62,594 bases of DNA. It comes from an uncultured Corynebacterium sp. (GTDB lineage Bacteria > Actinomycetota > Actinomycetes > Mycobacteriales > Mycobacteriaceae). Every line of letters begins with the position of its first letter. Position 1 is the stretch's first letter. Made by a program: the position numbers and the translations under genes. Positions 33,366 to 42,027 of the stretch are shown piece by piece. The stretch is taken from contig NZ_CAMIHZ010000012.1 of the NCBI RefSeq assembly GCF_946222305.1, forward strand, positions 1 through 62,594, given 5' to 3'. The notes under the pieces were generated by a model. The model was not told the origin of the DNA. It made no database searches and saw only the letters and a list, made by a program, of their open reading frames with translations.

Positions 33366-34655
33366 TCACGCCACCTTCTCGTGAGTGTCTAGACGCAAGT
33401 CTTCGATATCGAGGAAGGTGCTCGCACGTTGGCTTTGGATGGATCTCATCACCTCTACCGCCGCGTGATGCGGTAGGCACCGCTTCACGCGTTGCTCTAA
33501 CGCGCGACGGTGTTGCCCCAAACCGCGCTCGATATAGCGCTCCGCGTTTCTTTCGGCGTATTCCAAAGCGTGTTCCGTGAATGTCCGCGCTTTGCGCAGA
33601 CTAGCTCGCAAACTCTGGGGTTCAGCACCAGGGATCTGCGCGGCGCGTTCTGCAACAATCTCCGGGGACTCGCGATAGCAATTGACGTAATGCTCCAGCT
33701 GTCCGCTGTCAATGTCTAACGCCAGCTGTGGATGATCCTCCATAACCACGGTGGGCACGGTGTCCAATATGACACTCACCAGCGCCAGTGTCGCCGAGGA
33801 ATGTGGCACCTGACGTAACACAAATAGTGGTTCTGGCCAGCCGTTATCTAGCGTGCGTTCCCGGTTGATAAGCGCCGCGGCAACACCCGCCACAGTGAGC
33901 GGACACACCACAACGTGCGCATCGGGGATGTACTCCTGCCACCGCATAGCCTCATTGGGATCGGTACGCCCACAGTCCACAATGACGGCGGATTCCTCCA
34001 CGGCCCGCAGGCAGGTAGGAAGGTCGATCGGCACATACTCATTCCGGGATTGAGTGAGCAACTGCGCGTAACCCACTTGTGGCAGTCGGCGTAGTTCAGG
34101 ATCGTGGGGCATATCGACCATGCGTGTGCCTTCGGCCCGTTCCACTCCGAGTGCAACGTCTACGCCGGTCGAACCGGGTGCGGCATCCAGCATCAAGGAA
34201 TCATGGCCAGCTGCCCCGAATGCGTCCGCCAAGAAGAAGGCTAGGGTGGAAACCCCCGCCCCGCCCACGCTGCCGCTCACGGCGACACAGGGCACTTCCC
34301 CAACGCGCAGTAATCGGGTGAGCTCCAAGGCCCCAGCTATCGCGAAGTCGGCGCCGGACGCATTACTCGGCTCCACAGTCTCACACGATTCACCCCCTGG
34401 ACGATCGTCTGCTGCACGGGCCACCGACATGTGATCCAGCCGGATGACGTGCGCATTTTTGGCCTCGCACAACGGTGAATCGTGATCGGCGATTACAACT
34501 GCTGTCTCACCGCGTTCGAAGCGAGCCATCAATTGCTTAGTGATGGATTCATCTCCAAACGTATTGAGATATCGCCTGCGGTTGACCTCCGCGACCATCG
34601 CGGCTTCTTCCGCCCACGATTGATCCTCGACATCGAGGATGACCGGTTTGCTCAT
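33366..34655 (-). CDS. CpaE/Ssd-like (septum site-determining) ATPase-like protein
   Basis: A 429-aa protein of the MinD/CpaE family, equivalent in position to Ssd (Rv3660c). The N-terminal receiver-like part is followed by SGSVGGAGVSTLAFFLADAF near residue 135, a deviant Walker A in which the expected Lys residues are absent. The Asp of MLDAAPGSTGVDVALG follows. In CpaE relatives the protein localises the pilus machine; Ssd has been linked to division-site control. It heads the operon and overlaps nothing, one base from tadA. The start could also be ATG 34751, 32 codons upstream; 34655 is chosen because conserved sequence starts there. Confidence 0.82.
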   Translation of the reverse strand: MSKPVILDVEDQSWAEEAAMVAEVNRRRYLNTFGDESITKQLMARFERGETAVVIADHDSPLCEAKNAHVIRLDHMSVARAADDRPGGESCETVEPSNASGADFAIAGALELTRLLRVGEVPCVAVSGSVGGAGVSTLAFFLADAFGAAGHDSLMLDAAPGSTGVDVALGVERAEGTRMVDMPHDPELRRLPQVGYAQLLTQSRNEYVPIDLPTCLRAVEESAVIVDCGRTDPNEAMRWQEYIPDAHVVVCPLTVAGVAAALINRERTLDNGWPEPLFVLRQVPHSSATLALVSVILDTVPTVVMEDHPQLALDIDSGQLEHYVNCYRESPEIVAERAAQIPGAEPQSLRASLRKARTFTEHALEYAERNAERYIERGLGQHRRALEQRVKRCLPHHAAVEVMRSIQSQRASTFLDIEDLRLDTHEKVA

Positions 34656-34865
34656 CCCGATCCAATCATTTGTGCCAGGTGCAACGAGGTGGCGCAGCCC
34701 CCTCGAAAGCTCCCGAATGTGCTGCTTGTGACTTTGTTTCACGAACCCCATGACTGGAAGTGTGGCACCCTGCAGCCGGTTTTTTTATGAGTCGATAGTC
34801 GGTTTGTGGATAAGCGGAGCATGGCGTCGAAAAGGAAAAAACAGCCTGTGGATAAGCCCGGAAGT

Positions 34866-34881
34866 TGTGACTGAAGTGACA
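34866..34881 (+). promoter_or_regulatory. Candidate GlxR (cAMP receptor) binding site
   Basis: TGTGACTGAAGTGACA matches the GlxR consensus TGTGA-N6-TCACA at nine of ten defined positions. Its centre is about 40 bases before the GTG start at 34914. TAGGAT at 34901-34906 may be the -10 of a leaderless promoter, which would put the site at the class II activator position. Binding is not shown. Confidence 0.35.
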
Positions 34882-34913
34882 GATGTGACATCAAGGGCTG
34901 TAGGATCAGAGAC

Positions 34914-35780
34914 GTGACGTCATCAAACGAATACAACGACGAGCCACCAGCGGGTCAGCCCACCCGCCGTGTATTGAGCCGTCACCACGGCAGCAGCACT
35001 TCGCGTGTGCTGGCGATTTTCGATTTGGACAAGACGATCATCGACACTTCTGCGTCTATGGCTTACCGCCGGCCGATGGCGGAGCGCGGACTGATCAGCA
35101 CCTCTGAGGTGCTGCGGATGATGGCGCTGCTGGGCAACTACATGTTGACCACCCACACCGAAGAAAACATGAACGCCACGAAAGATGCCCTACTAGGGAT
35201 CATCAAAGGGCGTGATGAGGGAGCCATGCGCACAATGGCGCAGGATGCTCTGACAGAAGTGATTACTCCCTATATTTACGCCGAAGCTCGTGAACTGCTG
35301 GACTGGCACCGCGAACGCGGTCACGCGATCGCCATCGTCACCGCTTCCGCATCCGTCATGGTGGAACCAATAGCCACGGAACTGCAGGTAGACCACCTAA
35401 TCGCTACGGAACTAGGTGTCGCGGAAGGAAAATTCACCGGCGAGGTTCTGCACTTCAATAAGGGAACCGCCAAGGTCGAACGCATCCGACAGCTCGCTGA
35501 ATCACACGGTTACGACCTAGAGGAGAGTTACGCCTACTCCGATTCGGCGACCGACCTGCCCATGCTGGAATTGGTGGGACACCCAGTGGCCGTGAATCCG
35601 GATCGCCCACTGCGCAAAGCAGCCATGTCGCGGAACTGGCCGATCCACAAATTCGACAAGCCAGAGCCACTGTTCGCGCAAGGAGCCGTCATCGCTGGAG
35701 CCGGGGCAACCCTGGCGGTACTCGGCGCTCTGGCGACGGGCTTGGCGTTCTGGATGAAATCGCGAGACGAATCAGCCTAA
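34914..35780 (+). CDS. HAD-IB family hydrolase (SerB-like phosphatase)
   Basis: A 288-aa haloacid dehalogenase-type phosphatase. Motif I is IFDLDKTIIDTSAS near residue 36 (nucleophile and acid Asp), motif II VTASASVM near 145, motif III/IV GTAKVERI and YSDSATDLPMLE near 185-220. A C-terminal hydrophobic helix (about 255-280) suggests membrane attachment. The subclass IB members closest in type are phosphoserine phosphatase-like and acyl-phospholipid phosphatase-like; the substrate is unknown. Start GTG 34914 lacks a ribosome site but has a TAGGAT box seven bases upstream, fitting leaderless expression. It faces away from the Tad operon, as Rv3661 does. Confidence 0.85.
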   Translation: MTSSNEYNDEPPAGQPTRRVLSRHHGSSTSRVLAIFDLDKTIIDTSASMAYRRPMAERGLISTSEVLRMMALLGNYMLTTHTEENMNATKDALLGIIKGRDEGAMRTMAQDALTEVITPYIYAEARELLDWHRERGHAIAIVTASASVMVEPIATELQVDHLIATELGVAEGKFTGEVLHFNKGTAKVERIRQLAESHGYDLEESYAYSDSATDLPMLELVGHPVAVNPDRPLRKAAMSRNWPIHKFDKPEPLFAQGAVIAGAGATLAVLGALATGLAFWMKSRDESA

Positions 35781-35822
35781 ATGGCCAGTTTGGATGCCTA
35801 ACCCAGATGGCCGGCTTGGATG
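35781..35822 (+). repeat. Two-copy direct repeat
   Basis: ATGGCCAGTTTGGATG (35781-35796) recurs as ATGGCCGGCTTGGATG (35807-35822), period 26 bases, right after the HAD stop codon. It looks like a small local duplication without a known role. Confidence 0.5.
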
Positions 35823-35871
35823 ACCAGATTGGCCCGGCAGCCTAGCCCAGCCCCACGCTGGTGCTCCGGTT

Positions 35872-36660
35872 TTACTTCGCGTCCGCGATAGACTTGGCTT
35901 CCAAGCTTCCCTCGCAGATTCCCGTGGCGTGGAAAACAATCCACTCTGCCACGCCCTGCGGCTCTCCCGAAGCAAACCCCTCCGCCTTCGCCACGTATTC
36001 ATCACGGTGCCGGTTCCACCACACTTCCGGCACACCCAAACCGCGCGGATCCAGCCCACCAGAAATAGTGGCCAGGCGGGAACACGCCCGGGCGGTGACC
36101 CCGTTGGCGTCGGCAAAAGGCTCCAAAGTCAACAGCTCACCGTGAATAATGGCCGAAAGAACAACAGAGTTAACCTTCGTCCCACCCGTGATCAAACGGC
36201 CAAGTAACTGCAGGCGCGCATCCGTGGACTTTTTCGGCCGGCCGGGCACCAGGAACTCAGCACTGCCTGCGACCTTTCGCCGGAACGACTCATCGGACAT
36301 CTGCGGGCTAGCCAGCGAATTGATTTTAGCCATCACCTGCAAAGGCGCCCGGCGCCACGTGGTCTGCGTATCAGTAATCCCGTCGGGGGCCAGCATTTCT
36401 GCCGCACGCAGAGCACCCGCCAGCACAGGATCATCGACCTGACCGTCCTCCGGCAACCACGGCGTTCCGCCATCTATTTGCGCCGAAGCACGAGCACCGC
36501 GAAGCACAGCCTCCGAGCCCGTAACATCCCACCCCTTAAGGTTCGCCGGATGCCGGTGGACACGCGCCACGTAGTCGTTAGCTTTGTCGACTGCTTCCTG
36601 CACTCCGTCCAGTTTCAGAAGCGGCTGCAAAGGATCCACAAATTCAGTCATGATTGACAC
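35872..36660 (-). CDS. Fic-fold protein with degenerate active site
   Basis: A 262-aa protein that aligns with the Fic/DOC fold. Near residues 52-62 is RASAQIDGG, resembling the class II inhibitory helix (SSxIEG). The core has SAIIHGELLTLEPFADANGVTARA near 165-190, where Fic enzymes have HPFxDGNGRxxR. The catalytic His is Glu, the second motif Gly is Ala and the first Arg is Val, so AMP transfer by the known mechanism is unlikely. The later EWWNRHRDEY-like and W..F blocks keep the fold. Its place beside the HAD gene matches Rv3662c of M. tuberculosis. Function is unknown; binding or regulatory pseudoenzyme is the simplest reading. Confidence 0.72.
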   Translation of the reverse strand: MSIMTEFVDPLQPLLKLDGVQEAVDKANDYVARVHRHPANLKGWDVTGSEAVLRGARASAQIDGGTPWLPEDGQVDDPVLAGALRAAEMLAPDGITDTQTTWRRAPLQVMAKINSLASPQMSDESFRRKVAGSAEFLVPGRPKKSTDARLQLLGRLITGGTKVNSVVLSAIIHGELLTLEPFADANGVTARACSRLATISGGLDPRGLGVPEVWWNRHRDEYVAKAEGFASGEPQGVAEWIVFHATGICEGSLEAKSIADAK

Positions 36661-36741
36661 AATAATTCACCCCTACGCGCGAATTGTCCGCGAGCATGGC
36701 AAAATAGGGAAAGTCTGTCTGATAGTACGAGGAGTTTTGAC

Positions 36742-37257
36742 GTGAGCAAGAGCGACAGCGAAGGCCTGTACACCGACCCTAATAGCTTCAACCCACAGGT
36801 CAACGCAATTCCACTGTCCGATGTGGATACCCACCCAAAGGGCAAGGCTGGAATCAAGGATCTGGTTCTGGATGCGTCTTCCCAGTTTTCTAGCTTGGTT
36901 CGCTCTGAGGTCGAGCTGGCTAAGACCGAACTGGCCCAGTCCGCGAAGAAGGCCGGTATCGCAGCTGGTCTGTTCGGCGCAGCTGGTGTCATAGCTGCCT
37001 ACAGCTCCTTCTTCCTGTTCTTCTTCTTGGCGGAGCTGCTGGCAACCTGGCTACCGCGCTGGGCTGCGTTCCTGATCGTGTTCGCCTTCATGCTGATTCT
37101 GGTCGCAGCCCTCGCGATCATCGGCATCAAGCAGGTCAAGGGCGTAAAGAAGCCAGAAAAGACCATCGAATCCGTCAACGACATGAAGGAACTCGTTCCT
37201 TCCCGCGGTGGCAGCAACGCACGTGCTCTGAGCCAAGAAAAGGGCATGTACACCTAA
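36742..37257 (+). CDS. Actinobacterial holin-X (DUF1469/PF07332) membrane protein
   Basis: A 171-aa protein with a charged N-terminal 60 residues, an amphipathic segment DLVLDASSQFSSLVRSEVELAKTEL, then two close membrane helices at about 73-97 and 104-128, and a hydrophilic tail. This is the phage-holin family III/holin-X layout. It is known in actinobacteria as a chromosomal gene (Rv3669) upstream of the epoxide hydrolase-like gene, as here, and not from a prophage. Start GTG 36742 has an AGGAG site. Role unproven. Confidence 0.8.
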   Translation: MSKSDSEGLYTDPNSFNPQVNAIPLSDVDTHPKGKAGIKDLVLDASSQFSSLVRSEVELAKTELAQSAKKAGIAAGLFGAAGVIAAYSSFFLFFFLAELLATWLPRWAAFLIVFAFMLILVAALAIIGIKQVKGVKKPEKTIESVNDMKELVPSRGGSNARALSQEKGMYT

Positions 37258-37342
37258 CCCAGCCACGCCTGCGAGCGGATCCCAGCCCCGGAGAGGGTCC
37301 AACCCCGATTCGCTTTCCTGCGACTACTTCCCTAGTGAGTAC

Positions 37343-38281
37343 ATGCAGAGCCAAGACTTCTCCTCAGCAGCCACACCTAGTGGCTCCAATGCCCCGGAAG
37401 GCACCTATGTGCACTCGCGGGGCATTCGCTTGTACGCAGAACTGCAAGGCCCAAAGCACGCCCCGCTCGTGTTGTTCGTGCACGGTTTCGGTGGCGGCAG
37501 TTTCGATTGGCACCCTGTATTCTCTGAACTCGCGAACACCCAGCTGCGCCTAGCTTCGGTGGACCTACGCGGTTACGGAAGATCCGATAAGACCCCACGC
37601 GGCTACGACCTCACCACCGCCGCCAGCGATATCGCCGGGGTCGTCCGCCGGCTTGGTTACGAAAGCGCCACCATCGTCGGCCACGGTTACGGCGGCATGA
37701 TCGGCTGGACGCTCGCCGCCCACGAGCCCGAGCGCGTCAACTCCCTCATCACACTCTCCTCAGCTCACCCTGTGGTGCAGGCACGTGCCGTCGCACTTCG
37801 CCCCACCAGCCAGTGGCGCCGCGTACGTCGTGGCCTTTTCTCCCAACTGCCTCGCCTACCGGAGAAGCGTCTTTTGGATAATGACGCCGCCCAAGCCGAA
37901 CTCTACTTCCGCGAAGGGACAGCACCCGGATTTAGGGATACCGAACGCTACCGCGAGCACGTCGCGCTTCGACGTCAAGCGATGCAGGTGGATAAGGTGG
38001 CGCACCTCGCGAATGAATATGTGCGATGGTTGTTCCGTTCTCGCCTCCGCCCTGAAGGCGCGAAGTTCGACAGCACCTTCCCCCGCCGCGTGGCCACCGA
38101 TGTTCTCGCCATCGATGGCAGCATGGATCCCGGCTATGTGGAAAATGTCATGCGCCGCTCATTGGAGCGTGCGCGCTCCGGGCACGCAGAGCTGCTCTAC
38201 GGTTTAGGGCACTTCCCACACATCGAAGATCCGGAAACGGTAGCGGGCCTGATTGCTGCCCACGTGGCTTCTATTTGTTAA
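37343..38281 (+). CDS. Alpha/beta hydrolase, epoxide hydrolase-like
   Basis: A 312-aa hydrolase, positional homologue of EphE (Rv3670). The oxyanion motif FVHGFGGGSFDWHPVF is near residue 48, and the nucleophile elbow reads GHGYGGMIG near residue 115, with Tyr where epoxide hydrolases carry Asp and lipases Ser. The Asp/His pair probably lies in DGSMDPGYV and LGHFPHIEDPE at the C-terminus. The unusual Tyr means catalytic activity should not be assumed. The stop overlaps the end of the convergent marP gene by 11 bases. Confidence 0.82.
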   Translation: MQSQDFSSAATPSGSNAPEGTYVHSRGIRLYAELQGPKHAPLVLFVHGFGGGSFDWHPVFSELANTQLRLASVDLRGYGRSDKTPRGYDLTTAASDIAGVVRRLGYESATIVGHGYGGMIGWTLAAHEPERVNSLITLSSAHPVVQARAVALRPTSQWRRVRRGLFSQLPRLPEKRLLDNDAAQAELYFREGTAPGFRDTERYREHVALRRQAMQVDKVAHLANEYVRWLFRSRLRPEGAKFDSTFPRRVATDVLAIDGSMDPGYVENVMRRSLERARSGHAELLYGLGHFPHIEDPETVAGLIAAHVASIC

Positions 38282-39491
38282 CGCACTTCCCAGTCGGCAC
38301 CGGCAGCTCATCTTCCAGGTGCTTGCGCGTGTGTTTCAGCACCTCTTCCTTAGTGAGCGCATAGCCCGTCTCCGAATCATTGATATCAGCACCGAAGACC
38401 AACCCGAGTACGTTCCCCTTGGCGTCAATCAAAGGGCCACCGGAGTTACCCTCCACCACAGTTCCCCGCAGCGAGTAAGCCTCGCGTTCCACACGATTGG
38501 TGGCGTAGATATTTGGCCCACTGACGGTGAAACGTTCACGCACGCGGGCCGGGGAAGCGACGAACGGTCCACCCTTAGGGTGGCCAAGGACGATCGCATC
38601 ATCGCCGGATTCCGCGGGCTGGTCGGCCCAAGTCAGGGGCTTAATACCCAGATCCTCAGAGTGCAGCACTGCCACATCGACTTCGGGGTTGTAATAAACG
38701 ACATCGGCCTGGGCGCGGCCCTTGGTGGTATCCAGCTCAACCTTGTTGGTGCCCGCGACAACGTGTGCATTGGTGAGGATCGTATCCGGGGAAATGACGA
38801 AACCGCTGCCCTGCAACAAGCGGGAGCACTGGCTGGCTTCGCCCACCACGCGAATGATGGCATCGCGCGATTCCTTCACCACGGGCGCCCGCTGCAGAGC
38901 ATTATCCGGGGCTTCGACCTCGCTGGCCGGAAGCTTATCTAGCGGCCCAGCGATCAGCGGTAGCCCAGAATCATTGAGCATCGTCGCCGTGCGAGAAGGA
39001 AGGTTTTCCATCCAGGCTGGAACGATCGCACCTACTGTTGAAAGAATACGGGAGCTGCGCAATTGCTGACCCAGCCCCGACTTATTCGCAGACGCAATAG
39101 GCACCAGAATCAGCCAAATCACCAGCAGGTAGGTAACAACCTGCACCACCGCGCCAACAGCCGAATCGATGGTAATGCCGGAGCGGGTCCGGATCTTATC
39201 TCGGATCGAGGCACCCACGCCCGAACCGATGAGGTATCCCACCACGATGAGGAAAGTCATCGTGATGATGGCAGCAATCAAACGTGTTCCGCCGTTGTCC
39301 CCAATCTTCTGATTCGTCTGTTCGAGGACATAGGGCAAAACCTGCACTCCCAGCAGACCGCCCAAAAGCACGCCGACGAAACCGAGGAAGGCTGATAGGC
39401 CACCCTGGCGCCATCCCGAAGCTATCGCGGCGATAGTCACCACGATGAGCAGGCCATCGACGATTAACGAACCCGTGGATCCGGGGTTCAT
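38271..39491 (-). CDS. marP: MarP family membrane serine protease
   Basis: A 406-aa protein with four N-terminal membrane helices (about residues 5-125; CvpA-like) and a C-terminal trypsin-like domain. Catalytic His is in NAHVV near residue 245, Asp in VDVAVLHS near 275 and Ser in GNSGGPL near 345. In M. tuberculosis (Rv3671c) this protease sits in the inner membrane facing the periplasm and is needed for acid and oxidative-stress resistance and cell-wall hydrolase activation. It is the last gene of a four-gene operon (nth, TlpA-like, Nudix, marP), overlapping the Nudix stop by four bases. Confidence 0.94.
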   Translation of the reverse strand: MNPGSTGSLIVDGLLIVVTIAAIASGWRQGGLSAFLGFVGVLLGGLLGVQVLPYVLEQTNQKIGDNGGTRLIAAIITMTFLIVVGYLIGSGVGASIRDKIRTRSGITIDSAVGAVVQVVTYLLVIWLILVPIASANKSGLGQQLRSSRILSTVGAIVPAWMENLPSRTATMLNDSGLPLIAGPLDKLPASEVEAPDNALQRAPVVKESRDAIIRVVGEASQCSRLLQGSGFVISPDTILTNAHVVAGTNKVELDTTKGRAQADVVYYNPEVDVAVLHSEDLGIKPLTWADQPAESGDDAIVLGHPKGGPFVASPARVRERFTVSGPNIYATNRVEREAYSLRGTVVEGNSGGPLIDAKGNVLGLVFGADINDSETGYALTKEEVLKHTRKHLEDELPVPTGKCVNK

Positions 39492-40330
39492 GGGGCTCCT
39501 CCCTGCGGCCCAGCCGCGCGGAATTGCTTTTTCATAGATTGCAAGGCTTCACCATTGGAGGATTCCTCCAACGCGTGGAATAGGTCTACCACGGGTTCGC
39601 CCTTCCACGGCAGTTCCCACCCAGCAAGTCGCAAGATGCTGTCGACGATTCCTGCGGTAAAGCCCCACAACAGCCGATCTCCAATGGAAAAAGCCGGCCC
39701 CGACCACTTCATAAAGCCCACTCGGAAGCGGTGCGCGGGGTCGGTCAAATGCGCCAGCGCCACCATGCGCACCCAGTCATTTTCTGTGCTCGCTGGGTAA
39801 ATGTCATGCGGCGCGCGCCAATACGCCAACACTGGGACTACCGCGAAGTTGGTGCGATCGATGTACACCGGCTGCAGGACAGCCAGAGGATCCACCGAGT
39901 CGGGATCCAAATTCGTTTCCTCCCAAGCCTCGCGCAGCGCCGTCTCAATGGCGTTGTCATCCCCTGGCTCTCTGCGCCCACCGGGGAAGGCCATCTGGCC
40001 GGAGTGGTTGCGCATGGTAGCTGCACGGTGGGTCAGCAGCAGCGCAGCGTTATCGGGGAAGGCGCTGTCACTCGCCCCCGCGCCCGCAGCCCCGCCTACC
40101 GCTTCCACTTCCTCGGCATCGCTGAGCAGCACCAGAACCGCTGAATACCGGGGTGGTTTACCATCCTTCCCGACCTCCGGAACAATCCGCGCGGAATCAT
40201 TGAGCGCCTCGTGGATATCCCCCGACCGGGCTGTTTCTGTAACGTCCGCGATCCATTTCGGCAGGTTGTTCGGCCATTCCGGCTGCACGGCATTGCGTTG
40301 CAACCACTGCTCTTGGGTGGTTTCCGTCAT
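39488..40330 (-). CDS. Nudix hydrolase, CoA pyrophosphatase type
   Basis: A 280-aa hydrolase. LLLTHRAATMRNHSGQMAFPGG is the CoA-Nudix signature (residues about 98-119), followed at once by a Nudix box GRREPGDDNAIETALREAWEETN. One conserved Glu of the box is Asp. CoA-type members cleave CoA to phosphopantetheine and adenosine-3',5'-bisphosphate; other dinucleotide substrates are possible. The N-terminal 60 residues are not part of the domain. It overlaps marP by four bases and is 11 bases after the TlpA gene. The counterpart is Rv3672c. Confidence 0.88.
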   Translation of the reverse strand: MTETTQEQWLQRNAVQPEWPNNLPKWIADVTETARSGDIHEALNDSARIVPEVGKDGKPPRYSAVLVLLSDAEEVEAVGGAAGAGASDSAFPDNAALLLTHRAATMRNHSGQMAFPGGRREPGDDNAIETALREAWEETNLDPDSVDPLAVLQPVYIDRTNFAVVPVLAYWRAPHDIYPASTENDWVRMVALAHLTDPAHRFRVGFMKWSGPAFSIGDRLLWGFTAGIVDSILRLAGWELPWKGEPVVDLFHALEESSNGEALQSMKKQFRAAGPQGGAP

Positions 40331-40341
40331 CAGGCAGCCTC

Positions 40342-41115
40342 CTAACTTCCCTGGGGCGCTGATTGATCGTGCAATGCCTGATCCACTTCGCGCTCCAGAT
40401 CCCCTAGGTTGTCGAACGCCTTGGGAATGAGTTTCGCCCGCGTCCCATCGGCGCGGTACACCAGCGTCAACGGCACAACCTTGGGCAGCTTCCCCAGCGC
40501 ATCGAATTTATGGGATGAATCCTGGTAGCTGGGGAAATTCTGCACCTTCAGATCCCGCAGCATGTCCACACCAGCTTGGGCTTTCCCATCGAGGTGAACC
40601 CCCACGACGTTGTATTCAGGGTGCTTCTCGCGCAGCTCCTGCATGATGGGCAGTTCCGTTCGGCAGGGGCCACACCACCACGCCCACACGTTCACAACCG
40701 TCGGTTTGCCCGCCAACGCGGCCGCCATCGACGTGGACTCTTGCACGTCCTGCCCCATCTTTTCCTCACCGAGCGCACCGCCCTGTGTCAGGCAAGGCAG
40801 CTCAATTTTCGTCAGCTCGGATTCCGGGGAGAATTCTCCCGCCCCTTCGGGACAGGCCAGCGGCTGGTGAACCTGGACGTTCGTAGGGCCAGGTTGGGCC
40901 GTGGTGGCGTCGGTATTTTGATCCGACGCCACCGGCGCCCGATCCTCGCCCCCACCCTGAAGCCCAGCGATCAGTGGAATCGCTGCGATCACTAGACCGA
41001 CTACAACCGTGAGCGCGATAAGAATCGCCCGAGCCCGCGGTGATACGTCCGGCGCGCTAGAAGCGGATTCGGAAGCTTCTGTTGCAGAGGATTGGTGCGA
41101 AGAATGTTCAGTCAT
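40342..41115 (-). CDS. TlpA/thioredoxin-like thiol-disulfide protein
   Basis: A 257-aa membrane-anchored thioredoxin-fold protein. A cytosolic N-terminal 35 residues, one helix (AILIALTVVVGLVIAAIPLI) and an outside domain with the redox motif VWAWWCGPCRTEL near residue 145. The TlpA/ResA-like domain suggests extracytoplasmic reduction of thiols or disulfide transfer, for example in cytochrome c maturation; the partner is unknown. The ATG overlaps the end of nth by four bases. M. tuberculosis Rv3673c holds the same place. Confidence 0.9.
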   Translation of the reverse strand: MTEHSSHQSSATEASESASSAPDVSPRARAILIALTVVVGLVIAAIPLIAGLQGGGEDRAPVASDQNTDATTAQPGPTNVQVHQPLACPEGAGEFSPESELTKIELPCLTQGGALGEEKMGQDVQESTSMAAALAGKPTVVNVWAWWCGPCRTELPIMQELREKHPEYNVVGVHLDGKAQAGVDMLRDLKVQNFPSYQDSSHKFDALGKLPKVVPLTLVYRADGTRAKLIPKAFDNLGDLEREVDQALHDQSAPQGS

Positions 41116-41912
41116 GAGAATCCTGCTAATTTTAGCAATCGTTCGCGGTCATCGGATTTGATGAGCTGCGCGGCTTCTTCCGGATCAATCGGCCCGACCT
41201 GGCCAAAACTGGGGCATTGGCGCGCGAGCAAACACGCACCACACGCGGCACGGCGGGAGTGGCACACCCGGCGGCCGTGGAAAATCGCGCGATGCGAAAA
41301 CTCTGTCCACTCATTGCGTTCGATGAGGTCCATGAGGTCGCGTTCGACGTGCACTGGATCTTCGTGTTCAGTGAGTTTCCAGCGCCGGGCGAGACGGCCC
41401 AGATGCGTGTCCACCGTAATCCCCGGAATCCCAAAGGCATTGCCGAGAACAACATTCGCCGTCTTGCGCCCCACCCCAGGGAGTGCCACCAGATCCCTGA
41501 GGTTATTCGGCACCTCACCTGCGTGCTTTTCCACAATCGCCTGGGCCAGCCCAAGGATGCTGTTAGCTTTCGCGCGATAGAACCCGGTGGGGCGGATGAT
41601 TTGTTCCAATTCCTCGCGATCGGCTTCTGCATAGGCCTGTGCGGTGGGATAACGCGCAAATAGACCCGGTGTGACAATATTCACACGAACGTCGGTACAC
41701 TGGGCGGAGAGCACAGTGGCTACCAGTAATTCGAGCGGGTTACTGAAGTCCAACTCGGCGTGCGCATCCGGATAGGCTTCGGCCAGCATCCGGTCTATTT
41801 TTCGCGCACGTCTGGTGGTGCCGAGCGGAGTTTCCTCGCCTCTGAAAGCCCGGTGGCTTCCCGGACGGGGCAGCGAAGGTCGTTGATTCGGCTGCAACTG
41901 AGAATCCGACAT
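41112..41912 (-). CDS. nth: Endonuclease III (DNA glycosylase/AP lyase)
   Basis: A 266-aa base-excision repair enzyme that removes oxidised pyrimidines and cuts the abasic strand. The helix-hairpin-helix with catalytic Lys reads LPGVGRKTANVVLG, and the catalytic Asp lies in VDTHLGRLARRW. A Cys-x6-Cys-x2-Cys-x5-Cys iron-sulfur cluster (CHSRRAACGACLLARQC) ends the protein. About 45 N-terminal residues precede the domain. Start ATG 41912 has GGTGGA upstream; in-frame starts at 41924 and 41945 are alternatives. It heads the marP operon, divergent from glxR. Confidence 0.95.
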   Translation of the reverse strand: MSDSQLQPNQRPSLPRPGSHRAFRGEETPLGTTRRARKIDRMLAEAYPDAHAELDFSNPLELLVATVLSAQCTDVRVNIVTPGLFARYPTAQAYAEADREELEQIIRPTGFYRAKANSILGLAQAIVEKHAGEVPNNLRDLVALPGVGRKTANVVLGNAFGIPGITVDTHLGRLARRWKLTEHEDPVHVERDLMDLIERNEWTEFSHRAIFHGRRVCHSRRAACGACLLARQCPSFGQVGPIDPEEAAQLIKSDDRERLLKLAGFS

Positions 41913-42027
41913 GGGTTCCACCATATCGCGCCAGCAAGACACCATTGCTTGTAGCGTATTTAAACGGACTGGACGTATCGCTAGTTGAGGGCTTTGGCGC
42001 CCGGAGGAAAGTAGAGGAATTAAGGCA

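Noticed and set aside
36742..37257. Prophage remnant suggested by the holin-like protein
   Set aside because: The holin-X family is a normal chromosomal gene at this place in Corynebacteriales, and no other phage gene is present.
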